Under the pieces are notes generated by a model that was not told the origin of the DNA, made no database searches, and saw only the letters and a program-made list of their open reading frames with translations. From positions 47,593,260 to 47,657,259 of the forward strand of contig NC_065530.1 of NCBI RefSeq assembly GCF_020184175.1: a stretch of 64,000 nt of DNA, given 5' to 3'. The stretch comes from Aphis gossypii. Taxonomy: Eukaryota; Arthropoda; Insecta; Hemiptera; Aphididae. Of the stretch, positions 1-13,112 are shown piece by piece. Position 1 is the first letter of the stretch; each line of letters begins with the position of its first letter. A program made the position numbers and the translations under genes.

Positions 1-376
1 TGAGTACTTTATTTTATTTTATAGTCAAACTTATTAAACTTTATTAAACAGTAATATATTTTACATTCGAGGCTTAATTTTATAATTTACTTTTTTAACT
101 AAGCATTAAACAGTTTAATTTTTTAAAATTATATGTTCAGTAAGAATAAATTAAGTAGGCACACCTAAAAAATTTAAACAGTGTTAAACCTAAAAATTAA
201 TGTACATTGATTAAATAGTTTATTATTGCTTTCACGCAGAAAAATATGATTAAAGTAATTTTTTTTTTTTAATTATTATTATTCACTTTACAATGTCTTT
301 ATAATAATTTTTATAATTTTATTAAGTTCTACAACCTCAACATTTGACAAAATTATTATTATTATTGCTACTACAG
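1..376 (+). other. Intron sequence upstream of the last exon of a membrane protein gene
   Basis: AT-rich sequence with no supported coding potential. It ends in a pyrimidine-poor but usable splice acceptor (…gctactacag at 367-376) directly before an open, higher-GC segment, so it is best read as the 3' part of an intron whose upstream exons lie outside the window. Confidence 0.5.
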
Positions 377-613
377 GTCCCAAACAATCCGAATTATGAA
401 TTACTATTAATTATTATTAGTATGGCCGCACTATGGCATTATGGCATCTCTCCTCGACTCCCTCTATCATGGTCTCTCAGAACTTGGGAATTGGAATGCG
501 ATCCCGTGCGACCACGGGAATACAGGATACGTTATAAAATTGTTTTTTTTCTTCCAGTATTAATCGCAATGATTTTTAGTGTGACTTTCCTTGTTCACGT
601 CTGTAGACACTAG
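377..613 (+). CDS. Last coding exon of an unrecognised membrane protein (partial)
   Basis: After the acceptor at 376 the frame reads V-P-N-N-P-N-Y-E-L-L-L and stays open for 78 codons to a TAG at 611-613. It encodes a hydrophobic segment (YELLLIIISMAALWHYG), a charged Arg/Glu-rich loop (around WELECDPVRPREYRIRYK) and a second strongly hydrophobic segment (IVFFLPVLIAMIFSVTFLV) that ends in a short HVCRH tail. Two membrane passes with a basic loop are therefore likely. The segment is clearly less AT-rich than its flanks and codon use looks coding. The gene's 5' exons are outside the window. An ATTAAA-type polyadenylation signal is possible near 885, but this is weak. I do not recognise the family. 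A frame-open intergenic stretch is the alternative, but the acceptor, composition and paired membrane segments argue for a real exon. Confidence 0.55.
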   Translation, partial: VPNNPNYELLLIIISMAALWHYGISPRLPLSWSLRTWELECDPVRPREYRIRYKIVFFLPVLIAMIFSVTFLVHVCRH

Positions 614-2358
614 TTGCGTTATACATAATCGCGCGCCTCTTTTGTTTTATTTTATATAATATGAACTCTTCCGTGGTACACAACGTGCTCAAACTTATTG
701 CGTTTGGCAGCATGCGATATGTCAAAATAGGTACTTATAAAATTGTTTGACTGACATTTTTTAAATATCGGTATACATGATTTTGAATAGCTAATATAAA
801 TTATTATCATTCTCACAAATATTTTACTTGATTATGTTTTTTAATTTGGTTTTTTCTACTCTACCTGTATCTGCTATATCTTTACATTAAATAAGGAAAT
901 TTGTTGGGTCATCAAACGTAAATAACTTATATAAGCTACATTAAAAACCTGTTTGCTTATCACGGTTATTTGGTGTGTTTGGGTTCAATAATAGGTAATG
1001 TTTTTATAATATATAATAATATATGTTATAGTGTTTGTTTAAGTTGTATCTTGTATGTGCGTTACTCAATTATTGTAGCCTACAGTAAACTATTGATAGA
1101 AAGTCTTGAGTTCAGGACACGCGGTGTGCATTATATCATTAAAGTATTTGAATAGAGAATTTCAATTTAAGTTTAAACCGTTTTGCATCTATTTACCATT
1201 ATATAGTAATTTTAAATTAAACTTATAATTATATTGATAATTTACTACTTGGATATTAAAAATTATTTTTATTTTCTGCTGGGTAGGACTTGATCATTTA
1301 TATTATTTTATATCAATTGATGGAAACAGTTTAATAAAGAGGCCCAAATGAGAAGTCGGAGTATCAACCAACTATTTATAAATAGTACCATGATAATTAA
1401 GTTGGAATACTTAGGGATAGACATAAATATCAGATATAATATTATATTCATAATTATTCCTAAAAAAAAAAAATAAAACTCTCTACCCCAAGCTAAAGGG
1501 TATCTACACTGGTGCGGTGCGCCATGGTCTTCCCTCCTCATGAAATTTCACTTATATTTTTTACTTTTGTTATCAAATTCACTTATTGTATTATATATAA
1601 ATATTACAGATTGTAAATATTCTATTTTATCAAATAAAACAATAAATCTATTCCTGAGATAATACTGAAGTACCAATACGAAATAAAATAAATATAAAAT
1701 ACTTTTTAGAGTTAACCATATACCATTTATATTTTTTAAAATTTTAAAATTGTTATAACAAAATATACAATCTGTACGCTAGGTTGATGACTTAAATATA
1801 GGTACTATTTTAATCATGCAATTTCCTGTATTTACCATAATTAATACCTTTAATGATTGTATTTTCACTATAACGTGCTACACTAATTTTGAAATATTAT
1901 AGTTTTTTATTACCTATATTATTTGTACAGCAGTATACAATATATATATAATATATATAATGTAATATACTAGACATTAATATTACTAAAAATACAATAG
2001 TACTCGAATATAAAAAAAACAAACTAGCTTATTAACATCCTCTAAATTTATTCAAATACGAAATGGATTTTTTTTATTAATCATTAAAATATAAATATCG
2101 TTTTAATATTAATTTATGCTAGAACGTTGTAAATTATACAATATTAAATATTGTGAACTAATATCATCTATTCCTAAGGTTTTTTAATTTTTTAATGACA
2201 CGTTAGTTATTAACACTTATATTATTATTATTGGATTTAAATTGAATGAACACAAAACTAATATTCATGAGTCATTGGAGTCAGTTTACAACACATAATT
2301 TTAATTTAACTACAATTTTTATATTTTTATACATTTTTTTTTTTTAATTTTTTAACTA
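614..2358. other. AT-rich 3' flank and intergenic DNA
   Basis: Contains the likely 3' UTR of the preceding exon and then non-coding AT-rich DNA. A moderately GC-rich patch near 1480-1545 (ending …cttccctcctcatg) has no convincing frame or splice structure. Nothing else is supported. Confidence 0.5.
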
Positions 2359-2560
2359 CAGTGTTTATCCCAACCTGGGAGTCGCACCCCCCGGGAAATA
2401 GAGTGTGTAAACATTGCTGGGAAGGTGCAAGCAGTCATTACAAGTACAAAATAAAAATTATTTTTATTTTACAATGTAGAGAAAAAATTAAAAATTATTA
2501 TAGGAGGAAGTGCAAGATTTTTGAAAACTTACAAAGACTAGAAGAAGTTAGGAACCACTG
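2359..2560. mobile_element. Small hAT-like MITE
   Basis: The two ends are imperfect inverted repeats: the left reads CAGTGTTTATCCCAACCTGGG and the right, reverse-complemented, reads CAGTGGTTCCTAACTTC. CAGTG-starting ends with an internal CCAAC-type block are typical of hAT-superfamily non-autonomous elements. The element is about 202 bp and non-coding. No clean 8-bp target duplication is visible (only AACTA is shared at the flanks), so the copy is probably old. Confidence 0.45.
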
Positions 2561-4734
2561 AACTATGTGTTCAAATATAATATTAATAGTGTTCATTAAT
2601 ATATGCATAACTGTATAAGGTAAAGGCACCAAAAAATAATAAAACAAGAAACTGGAAATTTTAATTTTGAACGTAGACATTGAATTGGAAATTCAAGTAC
2701 TCTAATATAATTATTTATTTTTTAAATGTACATAAAATATATTCTATAATACTAATAAAATAAATGGACACAACTACTCGTATTCTAATATTGTGTTAAG
2801 TACCTACCAAAAGGACCTTTATAATTTTAATTTTACAAATTTTTATGAAAAAAATGTTAAAACATTACAAAACATTAATCAAATGTTAGACATTATTAAA
2901 TACATTATATTAAAATATAAGCATTTTTGAGATTTCATACCTCTATTAAAAATATAATTCCAAAATTAAACATTACCTAATTAAAAAGACTATTATAAAT
3001 TCCAATCAAAAAATAGCCAAATAAATTTAGGTTTACGGAATTTCCAGTCCCATACCCTGCAATTTTCAAATAACATACAAAATGTCTGAGATATTTTATT
3101 AAATTTAAAATAAATTACTTATAGGTATTTGGTTATGAGTATTTTGTCACTGATTAATTAAAGTATTTTCTTAAACGTATACATACAAAAATTTATCAAA
3201 ACTCTAAAGTAATATGTTAATACTAAGTTAAAAAAAAAAAATTGATTCTTAATTTTTCTTTGACTATTAAAAAAGAACTAGTTATTATTATGTTTGACCA
3301 ACAAAATTATTTTATTTACAAATCAAAGTAGTGAGTTATAACTCTTATAAATTATTTTTGAAATTTATATTAAAGACTTTAGCCAAAATAGTTTTTAGAG
3401 GAATAACATTTTAATTTAATTGATACATTAGAATAATTAATACTACTATTATTAATAAATTATTATGGTTAAAATATAAAAATCATTATGATATGCATCC
3501 ATATGTGATATGGGAATGTACAATTTTAAATAATATACATTTACCTATGTTTTAACTGTTAAAAAATAATTCACATAGAATAAAATAATATAAATAATCG
3601 ATATTAATATGATTACCAGTAATAGCATACATAGGTACTTGATATGAGAAAATGACAATTATATCTTATACGCAAAACATTAAAACATCTTTTTTTAAAT
3701 TTACGACTAAGAAATTGTAATGAAAACTTCATTCATTGACCCTGACAATAAATTATCAAATGAGCGAACAATACTTTCTTATATATGTAGTAAGTACCTA
3801 CTAAACAATAGAACAATGAAGACCTTCAATTCTAATCCATTTGTAGAATTATTATAATTTTAATTCAAAATCAATTGTAAGATATCATTCTAAAGCAGAA
3901 ATAGAAATACCAAATAATATATGTAATAATGTTTTACTTAGATTCTGTTATGAATACTAAATAAAATTTATAATTTATGTAAAATTTAATGATTGACACC
4001 TACAATCATATTTTCTTATCGCATTATAAGTTTTGAATATATTCTTAATTCGTTCTAAAAGCTATTAGCTCTCTAACTTTTAACAAGTAATAAAAATTAA
4101 GTACTATTTGTTTAAAATTATTTTTGAAATTTATGAAATTTCATACTTAACAGAATTTAAATAAGTAAAAATTGTATGATGTAAAAAAATATATTAAGAA
4201 TAGCAATTATTCACACTAGTTACTCTTAAATAAAATTATATTCCCAAAAAAATTGAATTATATTGTAAGAAAATATTTTGTAATTTAGTTTTTAGGTTAT
4301 TATAATAAAAACTAATTAGTAATATTTAAACTATAATATTCATCTTTATTTTAATTGTTTTAATATATTTTTATAAATGTTGATAATTTTTCATAAAACT
4401 ACTTATAATAACATTATATTTTATATTTCTTATACCTTTTATTTTTTACAAAACAATTTGTAATTTTTCCAATGAGAAGGCAAAAATGTATATATTACCC
4501 TATTCAGTTTGAAGTTACAAGGTTTTATCTAAAATATATTTTTATTATTATTATTTTTATTAAGAAAGTAGTCTGTACTATTTAGCACAATACAAGTATG
4601 AGATAACAGAACAAATATTTATTGAATACTTTGAATTAGAAGCCACCCGGTAGTGACACTTGATTGGGGTGTATTTGATTATCTAAATAAATTCATCTAT
4701 AATATAAAATATATATATTTTTCTTTTTATATTA
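2561..4734. other. AT-rich intergenic DNA
   Basis: Short open frames only. No splice-bounded coding island, RNA gene or clear repeat structure was seen. Confidence 0.5.
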
Positions 4735-5236
4735 ATTAGTTTCCTAGCAAGTCACGTTTCAACCAGTTCCTTATTAGGAGACGCCTGGGGTTACCCAGGC
4801 CTGGGGTAAGGTATGGGTGGACAAGATTTTTATGAGTGGATTTTGATGTGTTTAGAGACAGGTGTGAAAGCTTTTGTAGAAGCGTATAGCTTCTTCTGCC
4901 ACAGTAAGGTCGTTATATAGAGTATAATTAGATACATTGAGAGTAGGGAAGTCGTTATTTTCCTAAGGGTAATATTCTGGAATTGTGGTGTTGGAAAATT
5001 TTGCAGTATCCAATAATTGATGACCATAGATACATAGTGGTTAAACACAAGTGGTTGTATACATAACAATTTTAACTTTTAATGTGGAGACTGGAGTGTT
5101 TATTATTTAAAAGTAATGTTTGTGACTTTTAAGGCAAGTCCCTTGATACGGATATGACTATTCCAAGTGAGTCGTATATCCAAGTTAAGTCCTAGATATC
5201 TAACAGTGACAGATGTGGGAATAGGAAAACAATTTA
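4735..5236 (-). pseudogene. Decayed non-LTR (Jockey-like) retrotransposon, 3' end of the reverse-transcriptase ORF
   Basis: Read on the minus strand from about 5236 the frame gives SVTVRYLGLNLDIRLTWNSH. This matches the conserved block near the C-terminal end of LINE/Jockey-clade reverse-transcriptase ORFs (tyrosine-leucine-glycine, then a leucine-threonine-tryptophan motif). Further along, after frameshifts, recognisable pieces of the same C-terminal region follow: FQNITLRKIT, then in another frame NVSNYTLYNDLTVAEEA, and finally RNWLKRDLLG near 4740. The order and spacing fit the 3' portion of one ORF. In-frame stops after the first block and at least two frame changes show it is a dead 5'-truncated copy. 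No poly(A) tail or target duplication was identified. The clade assignment is from motif recognition only. Confidence 0.6.
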
Positions 5237-6281
5237 ACTAAATAATTATCTGTAACTACAATAAACTACATAATTTCAATAAAAGGATTGTATGTAGTTG
5301 CATTACATTTTGTTTTATTTGGCGTTATAACACTATTAAAAGTTTATTTAATTCGCTTATTACTACTGCATTACGTGTTTTATTTTTTACACAATTTATG
5401 TGCGATTATTTAAAATATTAATGAAAAAATTATATTTTTATATTTTATCTAATGATCAATGAATTGTTATTTATTAAAAAAGTAGTAAAATATTATCCTT
5501 GGAAACATAGATAGACACACAAATTAAACTATACTATGTATGATTTTAATTCTGCTGTTTGGTTTTCTGCTGTGATTAATTTTCAAAATTGATGTACGTA
5601 AACATAGTAAAGTTTTAATTAAAGACGGACAACATTTTATTAAAATTATACTATACTAAATTAAATAAAGTATCAAGGGATGAAACTATGAGAGTAGATA
5701 AACGCTTTGCTGTATATACCTACAATAGAAGTCAAATATACCTCGTCATTGAATATGTACTGTAATGGATATGTTAATTTTTAATTTAACGATACGAATA
5801 TATCATTATATAAGATAAAAAGTAATTCTTAGCAAATATGAAATAGAACTTTTTGATAGCTAAAATTATCAAACAACTACTTAAATAATAATAATAATAA
5901 TAATAGTTTTAACAAATGTTGGTATTTATTTTTTCTCCTAATAATTTTTGAAAACACCGATTATTTTCGATTTTAGTATTATTTTTTTCTACTATGAACC
6001 AAGCTTAAGGGTGACACGAAAAATCAATCAGTAAAGGAAAAAAAAAATTTAAAAAAAATCAAATGATATTCATATTAATCGTTTTTAATGTTTTTTTTTC
6101 TATGTAGGTACTATGTACTGTATTTTTTTTTTTTAATAGAATAATTTTTAAATATAAAGATAAGATTGTTTATTATTGTGATGTTAGGGTGACGCAGTGT
6201 TTTATTCTAATGATCAAAAGTGACGTGAATCAAAAAAGGTTGAGAACTACTGGAGTAAAGAGATATTTTTAATGTTTGAAT

Positions 6282-6312
<31 letters not shown>

Positions 6313-8351
6313 ACATGGTGACTTGTGAAAAACACTCTAGTTATATTCAGCGTTACGTATAATATTACCTCCCCCCTGATAAATTTCTGGTTCCACCTCT
6401 GTTTTAAATACTTTAGTATTTGATAATATAAAATAAGTAGTCTTATAAATTTTAATTATTGATTTTATGGTGCTATATTATAGCAATATTCTTGTAATAT
6501 CCATATTAAATCATTATTTGAGTACTAATCATTATATTTATAGTATATAACAGTATATAATATTCATTATAAAATACATATCAAGTTTAAATTATTAACT
6601 GTTTTTATAGACTTAATTGCTTATAAACTTTACATTAATGTTGACCTAACAGTTATGTAATAAAAATGTGCTAAATTCGGCATCGAAAAAAATAATTAAA
6701 AAGTCTATTAAAAATATTACGATGGTCGTGAAAAGATCGTCTTTGATGGTGTAAATTGAAGATTAAATAATAAATTAATTGTAAATGCACGAAATTGGAA
6801 AATAAAAACGTTTATAATAATTTTGTTTCTTTCATAAAATTTAATTTTTATTGTCCCTTAATTACTTGCATTTAATAGCTAATTTTATTGCATGTAGGTA
6901 GTAGGTTTAATAATAATTTTTTTAGTAAAATGTACATGGAAAAATTAAAAAAACCATATAATTTAAGTTAATATTATTTTAGAACATCGCAAAATAATTT
7001 TATATATTTATTTGTGAACATGGCTGTCTTTTTTTAAACATATATTATAATATAATGCAGCAAAATATACTTTTAATATTTTATTATAATTTTTTTATTT
7101 TATTGATATTATGTTATGATTAAAATTACTAGATATAATGATATTTATTAATATTGGATGTTGGTAATTTTTTATAGACTAGCCGTATTACATAATAATA
7201 TACTATTAGTAATTCAATACAGGATTCGTGTTTTATGTAAAGATTGATTTAAAACAAATATAATATATTAAAAAATCGATTTCAAAATAATTTTATTTGT
7301 AATTTATTACATATTATATTGAACTTAATGTTTTAAAATAAGTACATAGTTCGGATTTCAAGTTCAAATACGATTTCAATTTTTCTTGGCTTCTAAACAA
7401 TAAAACTTCCGGGTAATTGTATCAAAAATATACCTAAGATTTTGTATAGTACACGCGTACCAATATATGAAAAAAATCTAATTCTGATAAAATACTCAAA
7501 ATCCACTGACGTATGATTATGATAAGATAACTTAAATAATGTAGATCGTTAAATAATTTAGAGTTATTATACTTAGAATTTTCAATTAAAATATTGAAAA
7601 GTTATCCATAATGAAAAATGCAATTTGTGAAGACGGTGACAGAAAATATTGGTCAGTTCTATTATTTCTATTTATTTTTCTCCTTGAATGAACTTATGAA
7701 CTATGATAATAGTCTAGAAAATGTCTCCATCTAACTAGATTTTTTATTATTGTCACCCATTAATCCACATATACTTTTTATAGTACAGAACTCCAGAACA
7801 TGGACACTCCATTGACATTGTCAAGCGATATTTTCCCCAGGCTCCCAGTATCCTTGTACCCTCAATATTATTTTTAAATATAAGTTATAACTAAAAAAGT
7901 GTCTAGTTTTGTTCATAATAAATTAATATATTTTATGTTTGCGCTATCCATGACCATTTTCTTTTCTTTATACATAACACATTTGACTGACATTAGTATG
8001 AATTAATTGACTTTTAATTTGTCATTGTGTTGTACCCGTATTCTCCATTCACTGATGATTAAAATATAACAATACACGAATACACTAACACTTTATTATA
8101 CTGGTCCGAATAGTAACCTTCTTGAGAATATCAAAAACTATTTTGATAACTACTAAACTTATTAAGCCAACATTATTTTTTATTTTCAAAGTCAATTCCT
8201 ATTCATTAGTTATCCACTGTAATACCTAGATTAGACTTTGAATTCGAAAATTTTCTTGATGAATATAAAATTTCTTACAGGGTGGCTATAGCTCATAATA
8301 TTTATAATTGATTTTCGAACTATATTATGTAGTATGTACTTTTTTTTTCAG
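5237..8351. other. AT-rich intergenic DNA with a solo hAT-like end
   Basis: No gene recognised. At 6238-6252 the sequence GGTTGAGAACTACTG is a single transposon-like end (reverse complement CAGTAGTTCTCAACC) with no partner found upstream. A possible minor GC patch near 7785-7860 has no consistent frame. Confidence 0.45.
6286..6313. repeat. (ATTT)n microsatellite
   Basis: About seven uninterrupted ATTT units, lying about 35 bp beyond the solo transposon-like end at 6238-6252. Confidence 0.85.
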
Positions 8352-8409
8352 TTTGTAACCGACGACATCGAGGGGATTGTTTTCGCATTATTGCCGCGGC
8401 GCCGAATGA
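8352..8409 (+). CDS. Candidate internal exon of unknown gene
   Basis: A strong acceptor (a pyrimidine run then CAG ending at 8351) precedes a sharply GC-richer segment that is open in one frame: FVTDDIEGIVFALLPRRRM. A possible donor (atga|gtac) sits at 8410. The contrast with the 75-80% AT flanks is striking. The exon is short, the donor is not strong, and no neighbouring exon was found, so this could also be an untranslated exon or chance. Confidence 0.3.
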
Positions 8410-9334
8410 GTACTATACCGTTTAATAATGCTTATCAGATAATTTCTATAGATTTCTACATACGTATTTTATAATTTTATAATAGGGCATTAATTGTTGA
8501 ATTCCCTTTCGATAACATCGAATAATATATTTAGCCTTAAATATATTCAATTATATTATTCATTTAGTTTCATACTTATGTGTAGAGCTAGGGCCTAGGT
8601 TCATACGCATTTACATATTTTTTTCCTATATAGTCTAAATTCATTGGTTGTCAGATATGTTAATGATTTAGTTAGTTCTCAATTAAAAACAATTTTTTTT
8701 TCATATTTTGAATTTAGTGATTTAGATTTTTGAGAATCTTATGAACTTAAGGTGATATTATTTAATGAACGTCTATAATTATTGGGTTATTCGTGGAATT
8801 GTCATAAATATAGTATCTAATCTTATCTTGGTTGGACAACCTATAGAATTATTTATCTATACAATATTATTAATTTTGTTTTTCATATGAGCTGCTGTGT
8901 AAGTACTAAATACGCAGATTTATATTTAATGATTTGAATGGATTCAGAAACTTTTAAATTTTCAATCGTATTTTAAAATTTGAAACAGCACATCATCAGT
9001 GCATGTTATGTTCAATGTAATAACTAATTATAATAAATAAAAAATAGTAAATAATTACTTATTAATTTTAATTTGTATTTAAATATATTTAATATTATGT
9101 AGAAAAAAAATGTATTTATTTTTTATGGCTTTATATTATATTATGTACTAAACACATATACAAATATATTATAATATTATTAAAATAAAATATTTTCTAA
9201 AAAACTGTCATATGGAGGCAACAACGTATAATACGATATTAATAGAAGTACACTTTTGTTGAAACTTTCAAGGAACCCGTTAATAATAATATTATAGTTA
9301 AATGGTGTGCGACGTTGTACATCTTAATTCTTAC
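8410..9334. other. AT-rich DNA
   Basis: No supported gene or repeat in this stretch. Confidence 0.4.
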
Positions 9335-9340
9335 CTTTAA

Positions 9341-9571
9341 ATGTCGCCCTCAACTTATAATCCTTTGGAAAATCCTCGGCTGGAAATCACAACTCGAATT
9401 CTGATTTTCGACAAGCTTTACAATTCCACGAACGAGATACATTTCCCTGGCATCTTTCACGGTATTCTAAAATCTAATTTTAGCTGGATAAATTCAATTT
9501 TGAATATGGACTCACGGATAAAATATTTCGAAAATGGTTTGGCGATTTCTGTTGAAAATCAAACAGTGTAG
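9341..9571 (+). other. Unrecognised 76-codon open frame overlapping an antisense exon-like segment
   Basis: On the + strand an ATG-started frame (MSPSTYNPLENPRLEITTR…) runs to a TAG at 9569-9571. The segment is GC-richer than its surroundings. On the minus strand the same DNA is framed by a strong acceptor (…gattttcaacag, exon beginning at 9548) and a strong donor (AAAG|GTAAGA, exon ending at 9335), giving a 214-nt exon-like unit with no fully open minus-strand frame. So either a small + strand coding exon or a minus-strand untranslated/lncRNA exon is possible. I recognise no domain. Confidence 0.25.
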
Positions 9572-12500
9572 CAAACATGGTGTCACAAAATAACGAAGTA
9601 TAAATAATAATAATAAAAAAAATAAAATAAAAGAGATATTTATAAAGCAAATTATTTTGAGTTCTTGCACTCTGAAATGTATATATCTATGGTAGCCGCT
9701 GACGAGCTATTCAGTTCACTATAGCCTTATTGATAAATTTTGTTGGGTATAGACAAATGCCTACATGAGTACTTACTTCTTTCTCCCTACTTTAGAAGTT
9801 GTGTGAACGGGTTTATTTTAATCTCCACTTGTGTAGTTGTGTATAAGTAAATACATTTTTTTATATAACTTTAATCTGATGCTAGTGTGAAGTAGAGATA
9901 AAAATAATTACATTTGAATTTCCTGGAAAAAAAAATCATGTCAGTAACAGATTGTTTTTATTTTAACCACGGTTATATAAAAATATAATATGGTAACGTA
10001 GTACACATGACTATCTGTTAAGAGTTACAAGATTTGATTAGGGTTTGAACAGAGTAATATTTTATTGTTAATTAATACCATTTTCAAAATAAAATAATAA
10101 CAATAACATTATTACAAATTTACAATATCTATAATATTCCAATATTAAACAATATTGAACATATTTTTAACATTATAATGATAATATTAATGCAATTTAC
10201 ATAAGCATGTTAGTACGTCAACCAAAAATGGGTGTACCTACAATCTATATGTATATTATGTAAATGGTAAATATAAATATTTTAAATTTGATTCATAAAG
10301 TATGACTCTACGATTTGAGAAAACTGATAAACAGACAATAATTATTATTGACGATTAATTATATTTTATTTTATATCAACTTTAAAAGATATATTAAATT
10401 AATTTAAATTATTGCTTTTTACTTCGTTTTAAATAAATATTTTAACATCGTAAATCGTAATAGCCCAGAATTTGGTGGTCTATAATTTCAGGAAAAATCA
10501 GTTTCAAGTTTTAATGTATTGACTAGGGACGTGTGTTGGGAAAATTTGACAATAATAAAAAGTACACATTATAAAATTTGTTGACCCTTGACTTTTAATG
10601 TTATGTGAACAATTCCACCATAATAATATGTAACAACGCTTATCCAAAAATACTAAAAATAGAGCATACAACCTTGAACGTGACATTGACTTCTACTCGG
10701 ATAGACATATCGTCTATCCGAGTAGTCATGAACAATGTGTTCGTTCATGTATATTATAAGTTTTAGTTTTTACAAATCCATTTCAATCATTACGATAAAT
10801 TGTAGAGGTTTTTAAACATTCTTTACACGCCCAGTTACGAAATATAATGTAGAAAATTAAATTGAACCTAATATGTTATATATTATTATGTATATAATGT
10901 GCTCTATACAACTATAATACAATATACCATTATTATAAAATAATACTATAACTACAATATATTGTATGTGGTTACGTAGTGACATTAAAAAATAATAAAA
11001 TATTTATTTCTTAGTTTACTGAAAAAAAAACACTTACCTACCCACCATCAACATTAGTTCTTATTTCACTTATTATATATTTATATGTGAATATAATACA
11101 CAACTTACAATGTACAGATTTTATTTAAATAGGTAAATAATAAATAGTTTCTCTCAATACATATTGCCAATAATTGAACAGATAATAATTTGAGCGAGTG
11201 TGAGTAGGTATCACGATTAGATAACCGTGGTAGATAATCGAGTAAATGACCATGGTAGCGGTAGGTACCTATAAATCTCATTTCATGATCAATATGAATA
11301 AAAATTAAACTTATACTTGCATTAATGTATTAACTATAGCAGAGTTACTCACACTAAATTTGTTCCATGTCAATAACTTTTATTTAATTATTACTGTATA
11401 AAAATACAAAAGTATCTATAGAACAATTTACAATCTTTATTTACATAAATTAAAATTTGGTTTTTGTTACTGATTTTTGAAGATATCAAATTGTTTTATA
11501 ATGTAGGTTTACGTAAATATCTTACTAGTCGAATCATTATTAATTTATTTTAAGCATTCTTATAAAATATATAGTTACATAATAGTTTTAACGTTTACGA
11601 GTAACGTGGAAGAGTATACAACATGAACAAATATCGCGGTAAGACACATATTATTAAGATACAACATTCAAACACAATACACATTACACACTTACTTTAG
11701 GATTATGGATTATAACATTGTCGTTAAGTATTTATTTTATAATGTTGAATAATAAGGGTGAAACAAATTCCTAATGTAAATTTTGGTTTGGACTCGTAGG
11801 TTAAAACACTAAACATGAAGCCTCTCATTTAATTATATTCAACTTAGGATTAAAATATTTAAAAAAAAGTTCATTTTTGTGGTTTCAGAGGAATTTTAAA
11901 TATCAACTAGTTTTTTTTTTTTACATATTATTATTGTTATTTGTCATTTTGAAATTTAACATAATATTTAGTTAGTGCTGCAGAGCTAATGTATCTAATT
12001 TAATTTCAAAACCGCATTTTGTCATAATAAATAATATGTCACGCATTCTGGTGGTGGTGCGCGGCATTATAGATTCATAACCAGTTCCTCATACACTGCC
12101 ACTAACTTTTTATTTCAAATAGCCATTTTTTGGAAGGTGATATATTTTATATTTATCATGATCACTAAGGAGTAAAAAATAAATATTTATATCTCTTAGT
12201 ATTTTATAATAATTCATATTTAATTTTTACTTATTTTTATTATAACAATATGTTTATTGTAATAAAATTTAATAATTAGAGTTCATCTAATATCTCTTAC
12301 AGAATAATCGAAATGCCAACATTTTTATCACTAGATGTAATGTATTTACCTTATTGTATAAACTAAAAAAGAATTAACACATCACAATCACACATCGTAC
12401 TTACGCCACTGATTGGTACCAATTCAATTATTATAATATTATAGGTAATAATTATTACTATTATTATTAGGACATTAGGTATTATTATTATTATGTTATA

Positions 12501-13051
12501 TTTTTATTAAAATAATATAATATTAAAGTTATTCTCAAGTCATTGCATTGCAATGGAACACAAAGTGTTGTCGATAGGTTGCCTATATACAACTCCTTTT
12601 ATATGTCAAAAAGTTTTTTCGTTACACTTGTCTTTATTATATTATATTTATATTGTTTGGTACTGTTGGTGGACGTGTGGTGAGACAATAATATTATAAT
12701 GTGTTGACCATTAAAAGGGCGCCGCACTCGCCTGTATTGTTGAATGGAGACAACATAATATGCGGGTATTGTGTACTCTTAATCAAGGTTCAAAACTTTC
12801 AGTAAGTGCCTTATGTTAAATATAGCAAAATTATGTATAAATATTATGTTTGATAACGCCGAGAATTGAAATGCGATGTTATATAATTTATGAACACTAC
12901 TCAAGAATGTTAAGTTCTTATGGTCATTTATGTGACATATTTCATCATGATTTAAATTGTGCCCATCATAATCGTTTCTCTACACCATTGTTTACTTTTG
13001 TGAGCATTAATTGTTAAAATGATCCACGCCTTTTGCATATACCTCTTCCAG
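9572..13051. other. AT-rich intergenic DNA
   Basis: No supported genes. Contains the hairpin at 10693-10725 (listed separately). Near 12402 there is a solo hAT-like end (TTACGCCACTG) with no visible partner. Confidence 0.45.
10693..10725. repeat. Perfect 14-bp inverted repeat (hairpin)
   Basis: CTACTCGGATAGAC at 10693-10706 is followed by a 5-base spacer (ATATC) and its exact reverse complement at 10712-10725. The arms are 50% GC and each holds a CpG in a 75-80% AT region. No transposon ends or target duplication surround it. It could be a protein-binding palindrome, a small foldback remnant or a structured transcript element. Confidence 0.6.
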
Positions 13052-13112
13052 TCCACAGAAACGTTTCCTAGATTAGTGTGGTCCGACTGGTCCGGCTCAC
13101 TGTTCTGTCACT
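13052..13112 (+). CDS. Candidate internal exon of unknown gene
   Basis: An acceptor-like tract (…tacctcttccag) ends at 13051, and a donor (CACT|GTAAGA) starts at 13113. The 61-nt interval is GC-rich and open, reading STETFPRLVWSDWSGSLFCH. Both splice signals agree with the edges of the GC rise. The frame relationship with other exon candidates is untestable here and no family is recognised. Confidence 0.3.
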
